DNA of 64,000 bases from Chryseobacterium sp. c4a. GTDB taxonomy: Bacteria > Bacteroidota > Bacteroidia > Flavobacteriales > Weeksellaceae. The notes under the pieces were generated by a model. The model saw only the letters and a program-made list of their open reading frames with translations, was not told where the DNA came from and did no database searches. Every line of letters starts with the position of its first letter. Within the stretch, counting starts at the first letter, position 1. The stretch spans positions 221,026 to 285,025 of the forward strand of contig NZ_WXVU01000004.1 in NCBI RefSeq assembly GCF_009900745.1. Reading direction: 5' to 3'. Shown one piece after another: positions 40,515 to 50,098 of the stretch. Both the position numbers and the translations under genes were made by a program.

Positions 40515-41726
40515 ATGAATATGTTGAGAGAAGCATCTGAGAAACGCATCAGATTAATAACCATTATGGCCTTTGTGTCTATCCCGCTTTCGGGGTTTGT
40601 CACTGATATTTACCTACCCTCCTTTCCTTCTATGGCTAAGGAAATGATGGTCTCGGAAAAAGATATACAAATCACTTTAACGTCTTATCTATTGAGCTAT
40701 GGAGTTTCCCAGTTGTTTGTAGGAGGAATTCTGGACAGCATTGGGCGTTATCGTCCTAAGTTACTGGCTTTATTTATTTTGATACTGAGCAGTCTTTTTA
40801 TTACAATGACCGACAGTATTCTGTTAATATGTCTGCTTCGTATCCTTCAGGGTATTGCTGTTTCTGTACTGGTTGTAGCTACGCGGGCAATTTTTGTTGA
40901 TATTTATGATGCTGAACGGGTAAAACATTATCTGAGCTATTTTACAATTGCCTGGTCTTGCGGCCCTATTCTGGCTCCTTTTCTGGGAGGTTATCTTGAA
41001 AAGCTTTTTAATTGGCATGCTAACTTTTATTTCTTAGCTTTTTATGCAGGCTTTTTATTTCTGTTTGAATGGTTTTTCAGTGGCGAAAGCCTTCCCCAGA
41101 AAAAGAAACTGGATCTTTCGGAGAATATCAGACTGTATTCCATGATGCTTAAAAATAAAATTTTCATGCTGGGCATCATCATTTTGGGATTAAGCTACTC
41201 TATTGTTATGCTATTCAATATCACCGGGCCATTTATTATTGAAAATACATTCCACTTTACGCCTGTAGTGATTGGATATTGTACATTGATTTTAGGATTT
41301 TCCTGGATGATCGGCGGTTTTATCGGAAAACGCAGATTATCTCTGGAATTTAAACCCAGAATTCTATTCCCTATTATCCTTCAATTGATCCTTATTGCAG
41401 GGTTGATCACTACCAGCTATTTTGCGGAAAGCCTTTATATTATGATTCCTTTTGCCTTTTTTATTCACATCTGCTCAGGAGTTTTATTTACCTCATTTTT
41501 TACAACAAGTATGCTGTACTTCCCTAAAAATGCAGGAACAGCCGGAGGTTTGATGGGAGGTTTGGTATATGTAATTACGTCTGTAACCAGTTTTATTATT
41601 TCTGTAAGCGGAACAGTAGCGGAGCAAAAAGATCTTTCCTGGCGTTACCTGATCATTGCTATTTTATTATTGGGAGTGATCCTTATTATGCATCAGGCAG
41701 TTAAAAAAGAAAAAGCAGAGAATTGA
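40515..41726 (+). CDS. MFS transporter, Bcr/CflA-type drug exporter
   Basis: A 403-residue membrane protein with about 12 hydrophobic segments. The first reads IPLSGFVTDIYLPSFPSMAKEM, the typical opening of Bcr/CflA exporters, followed by SQLFVGGILDSIGRYRPKL, the MFS loop between helices 2 and 3. Such exporters remove drugs or metabolites by proton antiport. A TATTTTTG box (40491-40498) precedes it and a terminator overlaps its stop. The upstream AraC regulator likely induces it; the substrate is unknown. Confidence 0.92.
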   Translation: MNMLREASEKRIRLITIMAFVSIPLSGFVTDIYLPSFPSMAKEMMVSEKDIQITLTSYLLSYGVSQLFVGGILDSIGRYRPKLLALFILILSSLFITMTDSILLICLLRILQGIAVSVLVVATRAIFVDIYDAERVKHYLSYFTIAWSCGPILAPFLGGYLEKLFNWHANFYFLAFYAGFLFLFEWFFSGESLPQKKKLDLSENIRLYSMMLKNKIFMLGIIILGLSYSIVMLFNITGPFIIENTFHFTPVVIGYCTLILGFSWMIGGFIGKRRLSLEFKPRILFPIILQLILIAGLITTSYFAESLYIMIPFAFFIHICSGVLFTSFFTTSMLYFPKNAGTAGGLMGGLVYVITSVTSFIISVSGTVAEQKDLSWRYLIIAILLLGVILIMHQAVKKEKAEN

Positions 41727-41740
41727 TCTCTGCTTTTTTT
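41711..41740. terminator. Terminator between MFS exporter and lactonase
   Basis: AGCAGAGA pairs with TCTCTGCT with A and T runs on the two sides. The exporter's TGA stop lies in the loop. Confidence 0.88.
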
Positions 41741-41764
41741 ATTTCTATTACCAACAATGGAAAG

Positions 41765-42886
41765 CTAATACTTTCTGATTTGTACAGTAGAAACTCCGTT
41801 CAGTTTTACTTCCCGGCCTGCTTTTTTCAGCAATCCAGTTTCTGCATTTCGTTTAAAAACAACAGCTGTTCCACTTACCGGATGTGCTACAATTAAAAAT
41901 TTTCCGGTACTGTCTATCGTAAAGGTTCTTGGGTGGTTGCCTTTTGTGGATTGATATCCTACTGTTTTTAGAGTACCATCATTCAAAATTGAAAATATGG
42001 CGATATTATTTTCATGGCCACGATTTGAAGCATACAGATAACGGCCATCCGGAGAAATATGGATATCCGAACTCTCAAAATCGTCTTTAAACTGATCAGA
42101 ATGAGTATTGATTCTCTGGATAGGCTCCAGTTTTCCGTTATCATACTTGTAGACACTTACCGCTCCACCCATCTCTTCAATACAGTAGGCTAATTTTCCG
42201 TTGGGATGGAAGGTAAAATGTCTCGGCCCACTTCCTAAATTTGTTGAAGTAAAAGGTCTTTCAGCTTCCGCCATGGGTTCTTTTTGATCATTTTGAAATC
42301 GATATGCTCTGATTTTATCAGCTCCCAGATCCTGTAAAAACACATAATTAAAATCGGGAGAAAACACGGTAGAATGAATGTGAGCCCTATCCTGTCTATC
42401 CGGATTTACACTACCTTCTGAAAATTGAAAATTCTGAACACTCGGTTGTATCCGGCCATTTTCAGAAATAGGATAAACGGAGACACTTCCTTCCGTATAG
42501 TTTCCATTAATTAGCCATTTTCCATTTTTATGTGTTGACAAATACACGGGGTTTTCACCGCCGCTTTTCTGGCTATTGATAAAAGTAAGGGATTTTTTTT
42601 CCGGATTAAACTCAAAACTGCTCACACTTCCTGCATTTTTTGTTTTGCTTTCAGTACAGGCAAAAACATATTTACCATCTTGTGATAAGGTCAAAAATGA
42701 TGGGTTTAAAACTCCTTTTACGGATGTTACTTTAGAGAGCTTTCCTTTGAGTGTATCCAATTCATAGACATAGATTCCTTCGGTTTGTTTATCATGATTA
42801 AATGACCCGAAAAACACATAGGTATTTTGTGCACACAATTTTAAGCTTGCTAAAATGACAAGCGTTGTGCTTAGTATTTTCTTCAA
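41765..42886 (-). CDS. Exported lactonase-family beta-propeller (YbhE/Pgl-like)
   Basis: A 373-residue protein with signal peptide MKKILSTTLVILASLKLCAQ, then a seven-bladed propeller whose blades repeat patterns such as NPSFLTLSQDGKYVFACTE, DIHISPDGRYLYASNRG and HPRTFTIDSTGKFLIVAH. This family includes 6-phosphogluconolactonase of the YbhE type. The signal peptide makes a pentose-pathway role unlikely here; hydrolysis of an external lactone is possible. It is monocistronic. Confidence 0.9.
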   Translation of the reverse strand: MKKILSTTLVILASLKLCAQNTYVFFGSFNHDKQTEGIYVYELDTLKGKLSKVTSVKGVLNPSFLTLSQDGKYVFACTESKTKNAGSVSSFEFNPEKKSLTFINSQKSGGENPVYLSTHKNGKWLINGNYTEGSVSVYPISENGRIQPSVQNFQFSEGSVNPDRQDRAHIHSTVFSPDFNYVFLQDLGADKIRAYRFQNDQKEPMAEAERPFTSTNLGSGPRHFTFHPNGKLAYCIEEMGGAVSVYKYDNGKLEPIQRINTHSDQFKDDFESSDIHISPDGRYLYASNRGHENNIAIFSILNDGTLKTVGYQSTKGNHPRTFTIDSTGKFLIVAHPVSGTAVVFKRNAETGLLKKAGREVKLNGVSTVQIRKY

Positions 42887-43207
42887 TTTTTTTTATTAGT
42901 TTTTTGAATGTTTTGGAAAAATCGTGAGAGCTATAAATTTAAATATTTTCTTTGGTATTAAATATTTAAATCAAAAAATATTTTTAAATATCCTTACAGC
43001 AAAGTAATTCTTAGCTTTATTGCACATCCCAAGTAGGTATTAATACATTATATTTACTCTTCTCATACTTTTTTATCAATAAAAAACTTTATCTTTACTC
43101 ATTCATTTCAATCACAGATAACGTATTATCATGATTAGAGGAATGATCTATTAACAAGGCTTTATTATTATATAATTAAGTCTATCTTTACTAAAATTTA
43201 AATTATA
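42887..43207. other. AT-rich intergenic region; no gene seen
   Basis: These 321 bases between lactonase and the 119-residue orphan hold runs such as AAATATTTAAATC and no convincing frame. A TATCTTTA box at about 43180-43187 could start the 43208 gene. Confidence 0.5.
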
Positions 43208-43567
43208 ATGAATTATAAGCTCGAGCTCAATACTCAAGAGCCTAACTCTAAAATTGTTTTTCACAACATCATATTTGATACATTCAAAATCAATATTGTT
43301 GAAAGATATATCGGGGCTATGAATTTCCGTCCAAAACTATCTAATGTTTTATTTAAAGTAAGAACTTTAGACAATGAACTTATTAACAGAAAGGATGGTA
43401 ACATAAGGGTAAAAATCAAGGATGACAATTTTGAGACATATCAGAAATTAACACAGGCTTTAAATTCTTACGAGTACAAAAACAAACTGATCAACAGACA
43501 AGAAACAGATCAGAATTATGTACATTTTATATTGAGTCTGGTAATTGCAAATTATAATCTTAATTAA
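43208..43567 (+). CDS. Hypothetical protein, 119 residues
   Basis: A soluble 119-residue protein without signal peptide or membrane segment. It opens MNYKLELNTQEPNSKIVFHN and contains mixed helix and strand; no family is recognised. It stands alone, with AT-rich sequence on both sides and a TATCTTTA -7-like box about 20 bases upstream. It may be a lineage-specific gene. The consistent codon use and the promoter-like box make it a plausible real gene. Confidence 0.55.
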   Translation: MNYKLELNTQEPNSKIVFHNIIFDTFKINIVERYIGAMNFRPKLSNVLFKVRTLDNELINRKDGNIRVKIKDDNFETYQKLTQALNSYEYKNKLINRQETDQNYVHFILSLVIANYNLN

Positions 43568-43748
43568 TATTTTTTGCAATTGATTTCCTCGTTGACACCA
43601 ACATCTCTTTTGGGGTCAATCTGAATAAATTTATCTATATTTTTCATCATTGGAATGCTTATCATACTTTCCAATGACGGAAAAGTATTTTCCTAATAAA
43701 TTTACTTCATTTCATCACTGAAATCATTTGAGACAATCATATATAGTA

Positions 43749-43776
43749 AGCCTGGAAGCTTTAAAATTTCCAGGCT
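43749..43776 (-). terminator. Hairpin after the polysaccharide-lyase-like gene
   Basis: AGCCTGGAA pairs with TTCCAGGCT. The stem is identical to that at 11384-11409, but here no T run follows, so terminator function is less sure. Confidence 0.5.
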
Positions 43777-43800
43777 GTATCATAGTTTAAATGATTTATT

Positions 43801-44679
43801 TCAAGGTAAATGAGTCTTACTGGCATATACTATTTCGGCAGGTTTCTGTTCAAAAGATGGAACAGCCGGGCCACCCAGATAAATAACCTTTATATCATCA
43901 TGATAAACAATACGTGTAATATCCGGAGGTGTTACATATACTCCCCATTTAATATATCCGTGATCTCCACCCACCGGACCTTTATTATAGGTTGTGTAAT
44001 TTGTTTTATCATCTACCAAAACATAGTTAATTTGATTAGGCAGTTTCATATAAGTCTTCATATATCCGATAGCAGTATCTGCCCATTTCACATCAATTCT
44101 GAAGTGAATCCATTGGTTAACATAGGGTCTTACATCTGGTATGATATCTACAGGAGGGACATTATTATCTATTGCAAATCTTAGTCGCATAGCATTTCGC
44201 TGTGTTCTTACCTGGAGTGGCACTCCTGCCCCACCAGACATTTTCAGCTGAAAAATATTTGTTTCATTGGTTGGATCTCCCGATTTCCAAGGTGTCCAGT
44301 CTTTTAACAACACACTAAATTCATAACGGCGCTCATCACCAGGATAGAAGTTGGCTATTCTATATTGATTGGTTGAACTTTCACTTCTCCAGTTTTCATT
44401 GGAATAATAGCCTGAATCACCATACACCACTTTGTGAGCAATGGCATGATTACCGGTTGCTCCTGGCTGCACTATATAAGCGGCATCTGCTGCTGTAGCA
44501 TTGGTTACATTCAATCCTGTAATTCCAGAATCAGGAGTACCATTTTCATAGTTAATATTCAGTAGTACATCTCCAACAGATTGAGCGTTTGTATAACTTC
44601 CAGACAACATAGTGGCAAGAAGTAAAAAAGCTCTCTTTCTGCCTGCATGAGACCAATTGAGTTTAATAGGGTTTATCAT
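43801..44679 (-). CDS. Secreted polysaccharide-lyase-like protein
   Basis: A 292-residue protein. The signal peptide (RKRAFLLLATMLSGSYTNAQ) ends before SVGDVLLN. The mature part is a beta-jelly-roll with YYSNENWRSESS, RYEFSVLLKDWTPWK, IFQLKM, WIHFRIDVKWAD and YIKWGVYV, the pattern of heparin-lyase-like (Polysacc_lyase) domains: conserved aromatic and basic residues on the strands and a typical W-I-x-F-R-x-D-V-K-W strand. It may cleave an acidic polysaccharide outside the cell. The exact PL family cannot be decided by eye. Confidence 0.65.
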   Translation of the reverse strand: MINPIKLNWSHAGRKRAFLLLATMLSGSYTNAQSVGDVLLNINYENGTPDSGITGLNVTNATAADAAYIVQPGATGNHAIAHKVVYGDSGYYSNENWRSESSTNQYRIANFYPGDERRYEFSVLLKDWTPWKSGDPTNETNIFQLKMSGGAGVPLQVRTQRNAMRLRFAIDNNVPPVDIIPDVRPYVNQWIHFRIDVKWADTAIGYMKTYMKLPNQINYVLVDDKTNYTTYNKGPVGGDHGYIKWGVYVTPPDITRIVYHDDIKVIYLGGPAVPSFEQKPAEIVYASKTHLP

Positions 44680-45012
44680 TTTTTTTATTTAACAAATAGA
44701 TATTAAAAGCTGTTCTGCTTTTTTAGCATAGATGTAAAGTTGTTTTGGAAGTTAAATGGTTACAAGGCATTTTTATTACCTGAAAATACATTCTTATTAT
44801 ATAGTGTTTTCCATCTGCTACGTCTTTTTAGTAAGAATCAATTTTCTGTTATTCTTCTAAAAATAAAAAAATTATCACATAATACCATTTAGACAATATT
44901 AAATTCAAAAATAAACAATATTAATATATCTTAATTTTAATTTAACCTCTATCTACTTAATTATTTTTTAAAAGCAAATCAAATTCACAATATGAGTCAT
45001 TGATAACTACAA

Positions 45013-45119
45013 TTGCCCATTAAATTAATTTGTATTAAATTTGCACCCGATTCTCATATTTAATTTGAGTTTTCATGGTTATTAGTTTTTATCCTCGAAG
45101 TCATTCGAGGATTTTTTTT
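45013..45119 (+). ncRNA. Candidate small RNA with own promoter and terminator
   Basis: TTG (45013-45015), a 20-base gap and TAAATTTG (45036-45043) form a full Bacteroidetes promoter. About 45 bases after the expected start (near 45050) comes a perfect terminator: ATCCTCGAA (45091-45099) pairs with TTCGAGGAT (45104-45112), then a run of T to 45119. The expected RNA is about 70 bases. The only reading frame begins with ATG at 45075, runs through the terminator and looks like no known protein. The gene downstream starts 320 bases away, so this is not an obvious leader. Confidence 0.55.
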
Positions 45120-45439
45120 GATATTTGGAAAAATACCAGTATCGCTCTTAGATACACTCTTATATTAAATACAAATAATAACCATTCCTGATACAGCCGC
45201 TTTATAATAATTCAAGGTACAGCTTCTATCAGCAATACGAAAAGATAATTTTTCAGGATCTATTTTTCATTCACCTTTCATAAAAATACCTTATCAATAA
45301 GAGTAAAAATTTATTTTTTTACACAAATTCATCACTACTATTAGAATTATTTTTTTTAAATTTATCGTACACCTAATTGGTAAAACCGCATTTGCTTTCC
45401 CTATGTGGTTTTATAATTATAAATAAAAACACAGAACAA

Positions 45440-46360
45440 ATGAGCTACATTGATTTTAATTATGAAAAAAATTCTATCCTGGTTTGTAAAGGAGATTCAC
45501 GGAATCGTTCTAAAATAACAGAATCATATTCTACAAATCACTATAATGTCTTTGACCACGAAAACAAATTTAACGGTATTGAGATTCTTAACTTTTTATC
45601 CTCTACTGAGCAAGACGGGCTTAGAGGGGAACTCCGGTTCAAAGAGCTTCTCGAAAAGAATAACATCCCCTATTTATATATTGGACAAGGTCCTTTTGGT
45701 ATAGAGCGCTCAGGAATATTATTAGAAAAAACAAAATCAAAGAGAGCCGATTATCTTGTTAATATAAAAGATATGGGAACCATTTTGTTTGATGTTAAAT
45801 GTCGTAAAAAAATTGCTTTTCATAATAATGAGGACACTTTTTTTTCAATTTATATAAGTGAATTAGAAGCATTAAGCAATCTTCAAAATTCTATTCTTAT
45901 GCCTGTCTGGCTAGCCTATATCGAAAGGGATAAGCTGAATGAGGATCCCAAGTTCCATTTTATATCCATTTCTTCACTTATGAAGTTTTGGTCGGGGTTA
46001 TTTGATTACTATCCAGATGAAAATGAATTCAATGAAATAAGCGTTCTGCGAATCCCCAATGAATTGTTTACAAAAATTGAAGATAAAATTATTTTTGAAG
46101 TAGGGTATAAAAATATCGACGAAAAATTATTGAACGACTTTGCAAAGTTAAATATTGGACTCAACAGGTTATTAAAGGATAAGATTAAAGAAATCATCAG
46201 AAATACCGCTTGCTTCAAAACCAAAGTATATGATGAATTACAGCTTATGAACATCAATTTCTGTTTCCCGAATGAGGTCATTTTTCATACCAAAAAAATG
46301 ATAGACCTACGCATTATTGAATATGCACCCAAAAAGCCCCTGAAATTATTTGGAGAATAA
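45440..46360 (+). CDS. PD-(D/E)XK nuclease-like protein
   Basis: A 306-residue protein. A possible nuclease core lies at residues 57-125: GLRGELRFKELL (a helix with a conserved Glu), KRADYLVNIKDMG (Asp) and ILFDVKCRKK, which has the D-x-K pattern of the PD-(D/E)XK fold. The C-terminal 120 residues are helical, with no recognised domain. The start was placed at ATG 45440 (MSYIDFNYEK); a longer frame adds 21 residues that overlap an upstream hairpin (45383-45413). Possible roles are restriction, defence or DNA repair; no methylase or partner gene lies next to it. AT-rich flanks of several hundred bases suggest insertion. Confidence 0.6.
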   Translation: MSYIDFNYEKNSILVCKGDSRNRSKITESYSTNHYNVFDHENKFNGIEILNFLSSTEQDGLRGELRFKELLEKNNIPYLYIGQGPFGIERSGILLEKTKSKRADYLVNIKDMGTILFDVKCRKKIAFHNNEDTFFSIYISELEALSNLQNSILMPVWLAYIERDKLNEDPKFHFISISSLMKFWSGLFDYYPDENEFNEISVLRIPNELFTKIEDKIIFEVGYKNIDEKLLNDFAKLNIGLNRLLKDKIKEIIRNTACFKTKVYDELQLMNINFCFPNEVIFHTKKMIDLRIIEYAPKKPLKLFGE

Positions 46361-46901
46361 AAACAGAACTCATCTAAATCTTTTATTAACTTTTACATTG
46401 AAATAATTCTATCTGGAAGATACCGGATACTATTCCCCCAACATTAATAAAAAACCGCATCATAAAATTCTCGTTGTACCTTACTTTATTAGTTAGGGTA
46501 CTGTTTTGAGTTCTCCAATTTTTCAAATCCTATGTTCTTGTGAAGATATTTCCTTCATCTATAACATCTTAAACCTTATGCTTCTTATCGGATGATTAAG
46601 GTTTTTTCTGCTTACCTATAGAGTTACATCCAGAATACCATCGAATTATATCTACGCTCACAACACCCTATATATTAGATTAATACAATAATTTTGAGCT
46701 TTCATTAAATATGAAAAGTTCATCCATTATATTAAATTTTAAAATCCTAAAAAACTTATAAAACTGTCTTACATTGATAGATGAAGTAAAAAAAACATCA
46801 GAAAATCCTTTTTTACATCAATAACTGAATGTTATCATCCTGTATGGGTAATGGTCATTTTATCAAGATTTCACTATAAACCAAACAAAAAAACCAAATA
46901 A
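46361..46901. other. Intergenic region with an isolated terminator hairpin
   Basis: The 541 bases hold no convincing gene. AAACCTTA (46571-46578) pairs with TAAGGTTT (46597-46604) and a T run follows to 46607, so a transcript ends here about 210 bases after the nuclease-like gene. No strong promoter was seen for the following C1q-like gene. Confidence 0.5.
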
Positions 46902-47806
46902 ATGAAAGAAAAAATACGTCAGCTACTCCTCAGCTTGGGAGTATTTTATTCATGTATCAATCCTGCATTTGCTCAAATTGGCATAGGTACGGCTAGTCCC
47001 CAAGGAGCTTTACATATAGATGGAGCAAGAGATAATCCTGCCAGTGGAAATCCGCTTCCCATACAAGCTGCTAATGATATTATTGTTGATAAGGCAACAG
47101 GTTTTATTGGAGCAGGAGTCCTTCATCCTCTGGTAAAGCTTGATATGAGATCTGCAGGGAATGAAAATGCTTTAGGACTTAATACAACGACCATGACTGC
47201 TGCAGAAGCAGGTGCAGGCGCTGTAAGATATGATGTAGTCAATGTACCCATAGGGCCTAAAATTGAAGTTTCTGACGGATTGGTTTGGCATAAAGCTTAT
47301 GTAGCTCCCAAAAGGCAGTGGTTGTAGCTCGTAAAATAACCAGCCAGTCAATAACACAGAATACGGCTACTACGATTGGTAATTGGAGTCTGGTGCGAGA
47401 TATGAGCAATAGCTTTGATGCTGCATCAGGTATTTTTACCGCTCCCCGTGATGGTACCTATACATTTCTTTTGACTTTTAATTTTAATGGTGCAGTTATT
47501 AATGATGGTTCCAGAGTTGAATCACAATTTTATAATACCTCCACCAATACAGTCCTTGCCTCTGTTTATAAAACGTTTGGTCAATCTATGACAGGTACCG
47601 CTGATGATGCCAACTCTACCCGATCCACCCAAGCAGGAGGATCAAGTACTGTGACCCTTACTTTAACCACAGGTACTAAAGTAGCAACCAGGCTTTGGCA
47701 TAATCTGGTATCAAGTGGCTCGGTAGCACTTAGAGTTACCACGAATCCTGCAGATCCCACGAATCCGGATGATGGATTTAATAATTTAACCATTATAGAA
47801 CATTAA
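46902..47806 (+). pseudogene. C1q-like secreted protein, frameshifted (first of three tandem copies)
   Basis: The first part (46902 to about 47313) encodes signal peptide MKEKIRQLLLSLGVFYSC... ending AFAQ and the repeat-like start GIGTASPQGALHIDG. The second part, in the -1 frame up to 47806, encodes the C1q jelly-roll end (FDAASGIFTAPRDGTYTFLL). Comparison with the two downstream copies, where PTKALVN and PKGKPRI bridge the same place, shows the frame breaks at the AAAA run at 47310-47313. Adding one A would restore a single protein of about 301 residues. Either a true mutation, phase variation or a sequencing error. If real, the protein loses its C1q domain. Confidence 0.8.
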
Positions 47807-47818
47807 AAATAGATCATT

Positions 47819-48661
47819 ATGAAAATTAACATCATCAATCAGCTACTAGTTTTTGTTCTATTTTCTTCATCGGGTAAAATAGCTGCTCAAGTTGGGTTAT
47901 TTACTAATACTCCACTGCAGCCTTTACAAATTGATGCCGGAAAAGATAATGGATCTTCTCCAGACGCTGCAAAATTGTCGAATGATGTAGTGGTAAGCTC
48001 AACAGGGAATTTAGGAGTTGGGGGGTTAAATCCTATTACCAAGGTAGATCTTCGTTCCGCAGACAATAAAGGGCTCATTGGTCTTGGAACCGGTACTCAG
48101 ACCCCAAGTGAATCCGGTATAGGAGCAATACGCTATAACTCCGGTGGTTTTTTAGAATATTCTGACGGTGAGCAGTGGATCGCTCTTCCGCTTACTCCTC
48201 CTACCAAAGCTCTTGTAAATGCTTATAAAAGCAGTGCTCAGAGTATTGGAAGCAATTCTACGGTCTATTTATCAGGCTGGACTGAAACTGTAGATCTGGG
48301 AACAACTCCTAATGGTGATTTTAATCCTTCTACAGGTATTTTTACAGCTCCTCGTGATGGATTTTATCTTGTGTCTTTCAATATTACTTTAGATAATGGG
48401 AATATTCCGAAAAATACGTTTATAGAAACGGCCATAGAAAGCGATCGCAATATTGAGAATATTCAGACTTATAAAACCATTAATTCTTACCCGGCATTTC
48501 AGGCTGGAGCAGTGAGTAATTATATAAGCGGAAACTGTAATGCAATTTTTAACCTTAAATCCGGCAACACTATTAAATTTAGTGTTAAACACAATATAGG
48601 TTCTGCAAGAAATACCTTGAACGATGGAAAATTCAACAATTTAAGTATTAGCGAACTATAA
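47819..48661 (+). CDS. C1q-like secreted protein (second copy)
   Basis: A 280-residue protein with a signal peptide ending KIAAQ. The N-terminal part has the Bacteroidetes surface-protein pattern (LQIDAGKDN, VVVSSTGNLGVGGLNPITKVDLRSADN, GAIRYNSGGFLEYSDGEQWI). The C-terminal 140 residues form a C1q/TNF-like jelly roll (DFNPSTGIFTAPRDGFYLVSFN, ending in FNNLSISEL). C1q domains usually trimerise and bind ligands. The gene starts 12 bases after the first copy and 8 bases before the third, so all three form an operon. Ligand unknown. Confidence 0.82.
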   Translation: MKINIINQLLVFVLFSSSGKIAAQVGLFTNTPLQPLQIDAGKDNGSSPDAAKLSNDVVVSSTGNLGVGGLNPITKVDLRSADNKGLIGLGTGTQTPSESGIGAIRYNSGGFLEYSDGEQWIALPLTPPTKALVNAYKSSAQSIGSNSTVYLSGWTETVDLGTTPNGDFNPSTGIFTAPRDGFYLVSFNITLDNGNIPKNTFIETAIESDRNIENIQTYKTINSYPAFQAGAVSNYISGNCNAIFNLKSGNTIKFSVKHNIGSARNTLNDGKFNNLSISEL

Positions 48662-48669
48662 ACACCACC

Positions 48670-49578
48670 ATGATGAAACAACATTATAAAATAAAAAAAT
48701 CAGCCAGTGCTTTGGTTCTTTTTCTTTTCTGGGCTCAAGCTAATGCTCAAATAGGGATGGGTGTAGACAATCCTACCTCTCCTGTTGAAATTAAAACTGA
48801 TGCTGGCAAGGTAATCATAGATAATACAGGTAAATTAGGTGTATTGGTTGCCAATCCGAAAGTTGCCATAGATTTACGAAGCGGAACCAATGGTTCGGTT
48901 GCAATAGGAAATACGGATAAAACAGCAGCACAGGCAGGCGCTGGTGCTTTACGCTATGTTGCAAGTCCGGCTATTGGAGTTAAGGGATATCTGGAATTTT
49001 CAGACGGCACAAACTGGGTAAGTTTTTTCCCAAAAGGCAAACCTCGTATTGTTGTTATGGCTAATAAAGTTACTCAAGACACTTATGTATTTGAAAGTGG
49101 GAATTCTTCAGAAATAGGAACTAAATCTGGAATTATGCAGAGAAGATCATCCTATCTTACCAATTGGACAGAAAAGCTGGATTCTGATTCCGGTGTTCCT
49201 ACCAGTAATTTTAATCCTGCTACAGGTGAGTTTATCGCTCCCCGCACCGGAGTCTATTTTGCTACTTTTACTTTTGCATTGCAATCCAGTCAGGTAAATA
49301 CCGGTGGAAATAATCAAACTGAAGCTATCTGGGAAGTAAGAAATGCAGCAGGTACCATTACTCAAAGGGTAAAAACCAATAACGGATATGCTTCCGATAC
49401 CGGAGCAAGCCCTAACGCTGTTCCTGTAGGCTCTGCTTGTACAGTAAGTGTTTATTTGAACAAAGGAGATAAATTAAGACCTTTCACCTGGATCACAGTA
49501 GCATTTGATGGTACTATCAGCCAATTTGATGTTTCCAGCAGCGGTGTCTATAATTCGTTAACCATTGTAGAACAATAA
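48670..49578 (+). CDS. C1q-like secreted protein (third copy)
   Basis: A 302-residue paralogue of the two genes before it. The signal peptide ends ANAQ, then IGMGVDNPTSPVEIKTDAGKV and VAIDLRSGTNGSV, GALRYVASPA, YLEFSDGTNWVSF. The C1q-like end reads NFNPATGEFIAPRTGVYFATF and finishes YNSLTIVEQ. All three share the same two-part plan but differ by roughly half at the residue level, so the duplication is old. It closes the operon, with a terminator 50 bases on. Confidence 0.82.
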   Translation: MMKQHYKIKKSASALVLFLFWAQANAQIGMGVDNPTSPVEIKTDAGKVIIDNTGKLGVLVANPKVAIDLRSGTNGSVAIGNTDKTAAQAGAGALRYVASPAIGVKGYLEFSDGTNWVSFFPKGKPRIVVMANKVTQDTYVFESGNSSEIGTKSGIMQRRSSYLTNWTEKLDSDSGVPTSNFNPATGEFIAPRTGVYFATFTFALQSSQVNTGGNNQTEAIWEVRNAAGTITQRVKTNNGYASDTGASPNAVPVGSACTVSVYLNKGDKLRPFTWITVAFDGTISQFDVSSSGVYNSLTIVEQ

Positions 49579-49627
49579 AGAAATATCCAATCTATAAACC
49601 ATATCATTTTTTCTATACAAACACTTT

Positions 49628-49661
49628 AAAAATCGACTGGGAGTTTCCGGTCGATTTTTTT
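49628..49661 (+). terminator. Terminator of the C1q operon
   Basis: AAAAATCGAC pairs with GTCGATTTTT and a T run follows. Confidence 0.88.
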
Positions 49662-50098
49662 ATTTATAGACTTTTATGCTAGACCTTTTTACAACAAAAA
49701 ATCATTTAAAACAATTTTCACTTTCACTTCAAAACAACCAAACAACACCACGATTAAATCACTTAATTTTGAATTTAATGCTAATTACTCAATAAAAACG
49801 GAAAAATAAAGACAAAACAACAATCCTAAATTGACTTAATCTCATTCAATAATCAAATAAAAATGTCAATTTAAGATTATTCAAAATTTTAATTAAATAA
49901 TTTCACATTGCTTGTTTTCCTTTATAGAAGGGCAACTCAATGAAATGTAGTATCTGTGTAGATACATTTCAAACTTAATTTACAAAAGAAAAAAAGAAAG
50001 AGCATTGTTTTTTATTATAGTTTTAATTCTCTACAGAGTAAATTATTTGCTCAAAATCATAGTTTAAAAAACATTAATCAACATAAAACACCAGCATT
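49662..50098. other. AT-rich intergenic region upstream of the astacin gene
   Basis: These 437 bases contain no convincing reading frame and no clear TAnnTTTG box; a promoter must lie here, as a terminator precedes it. Confidence 0.5.

Noticed and set aside
47300..47325. Programmed -1 frameshift joining the two halves of the first C1q-like gene
   Set aside because: The sequence around the AAAA run does not form a proper slippery heptamer in the reading frame and no stimulatory structure is evident; a one-base indel is simpler.
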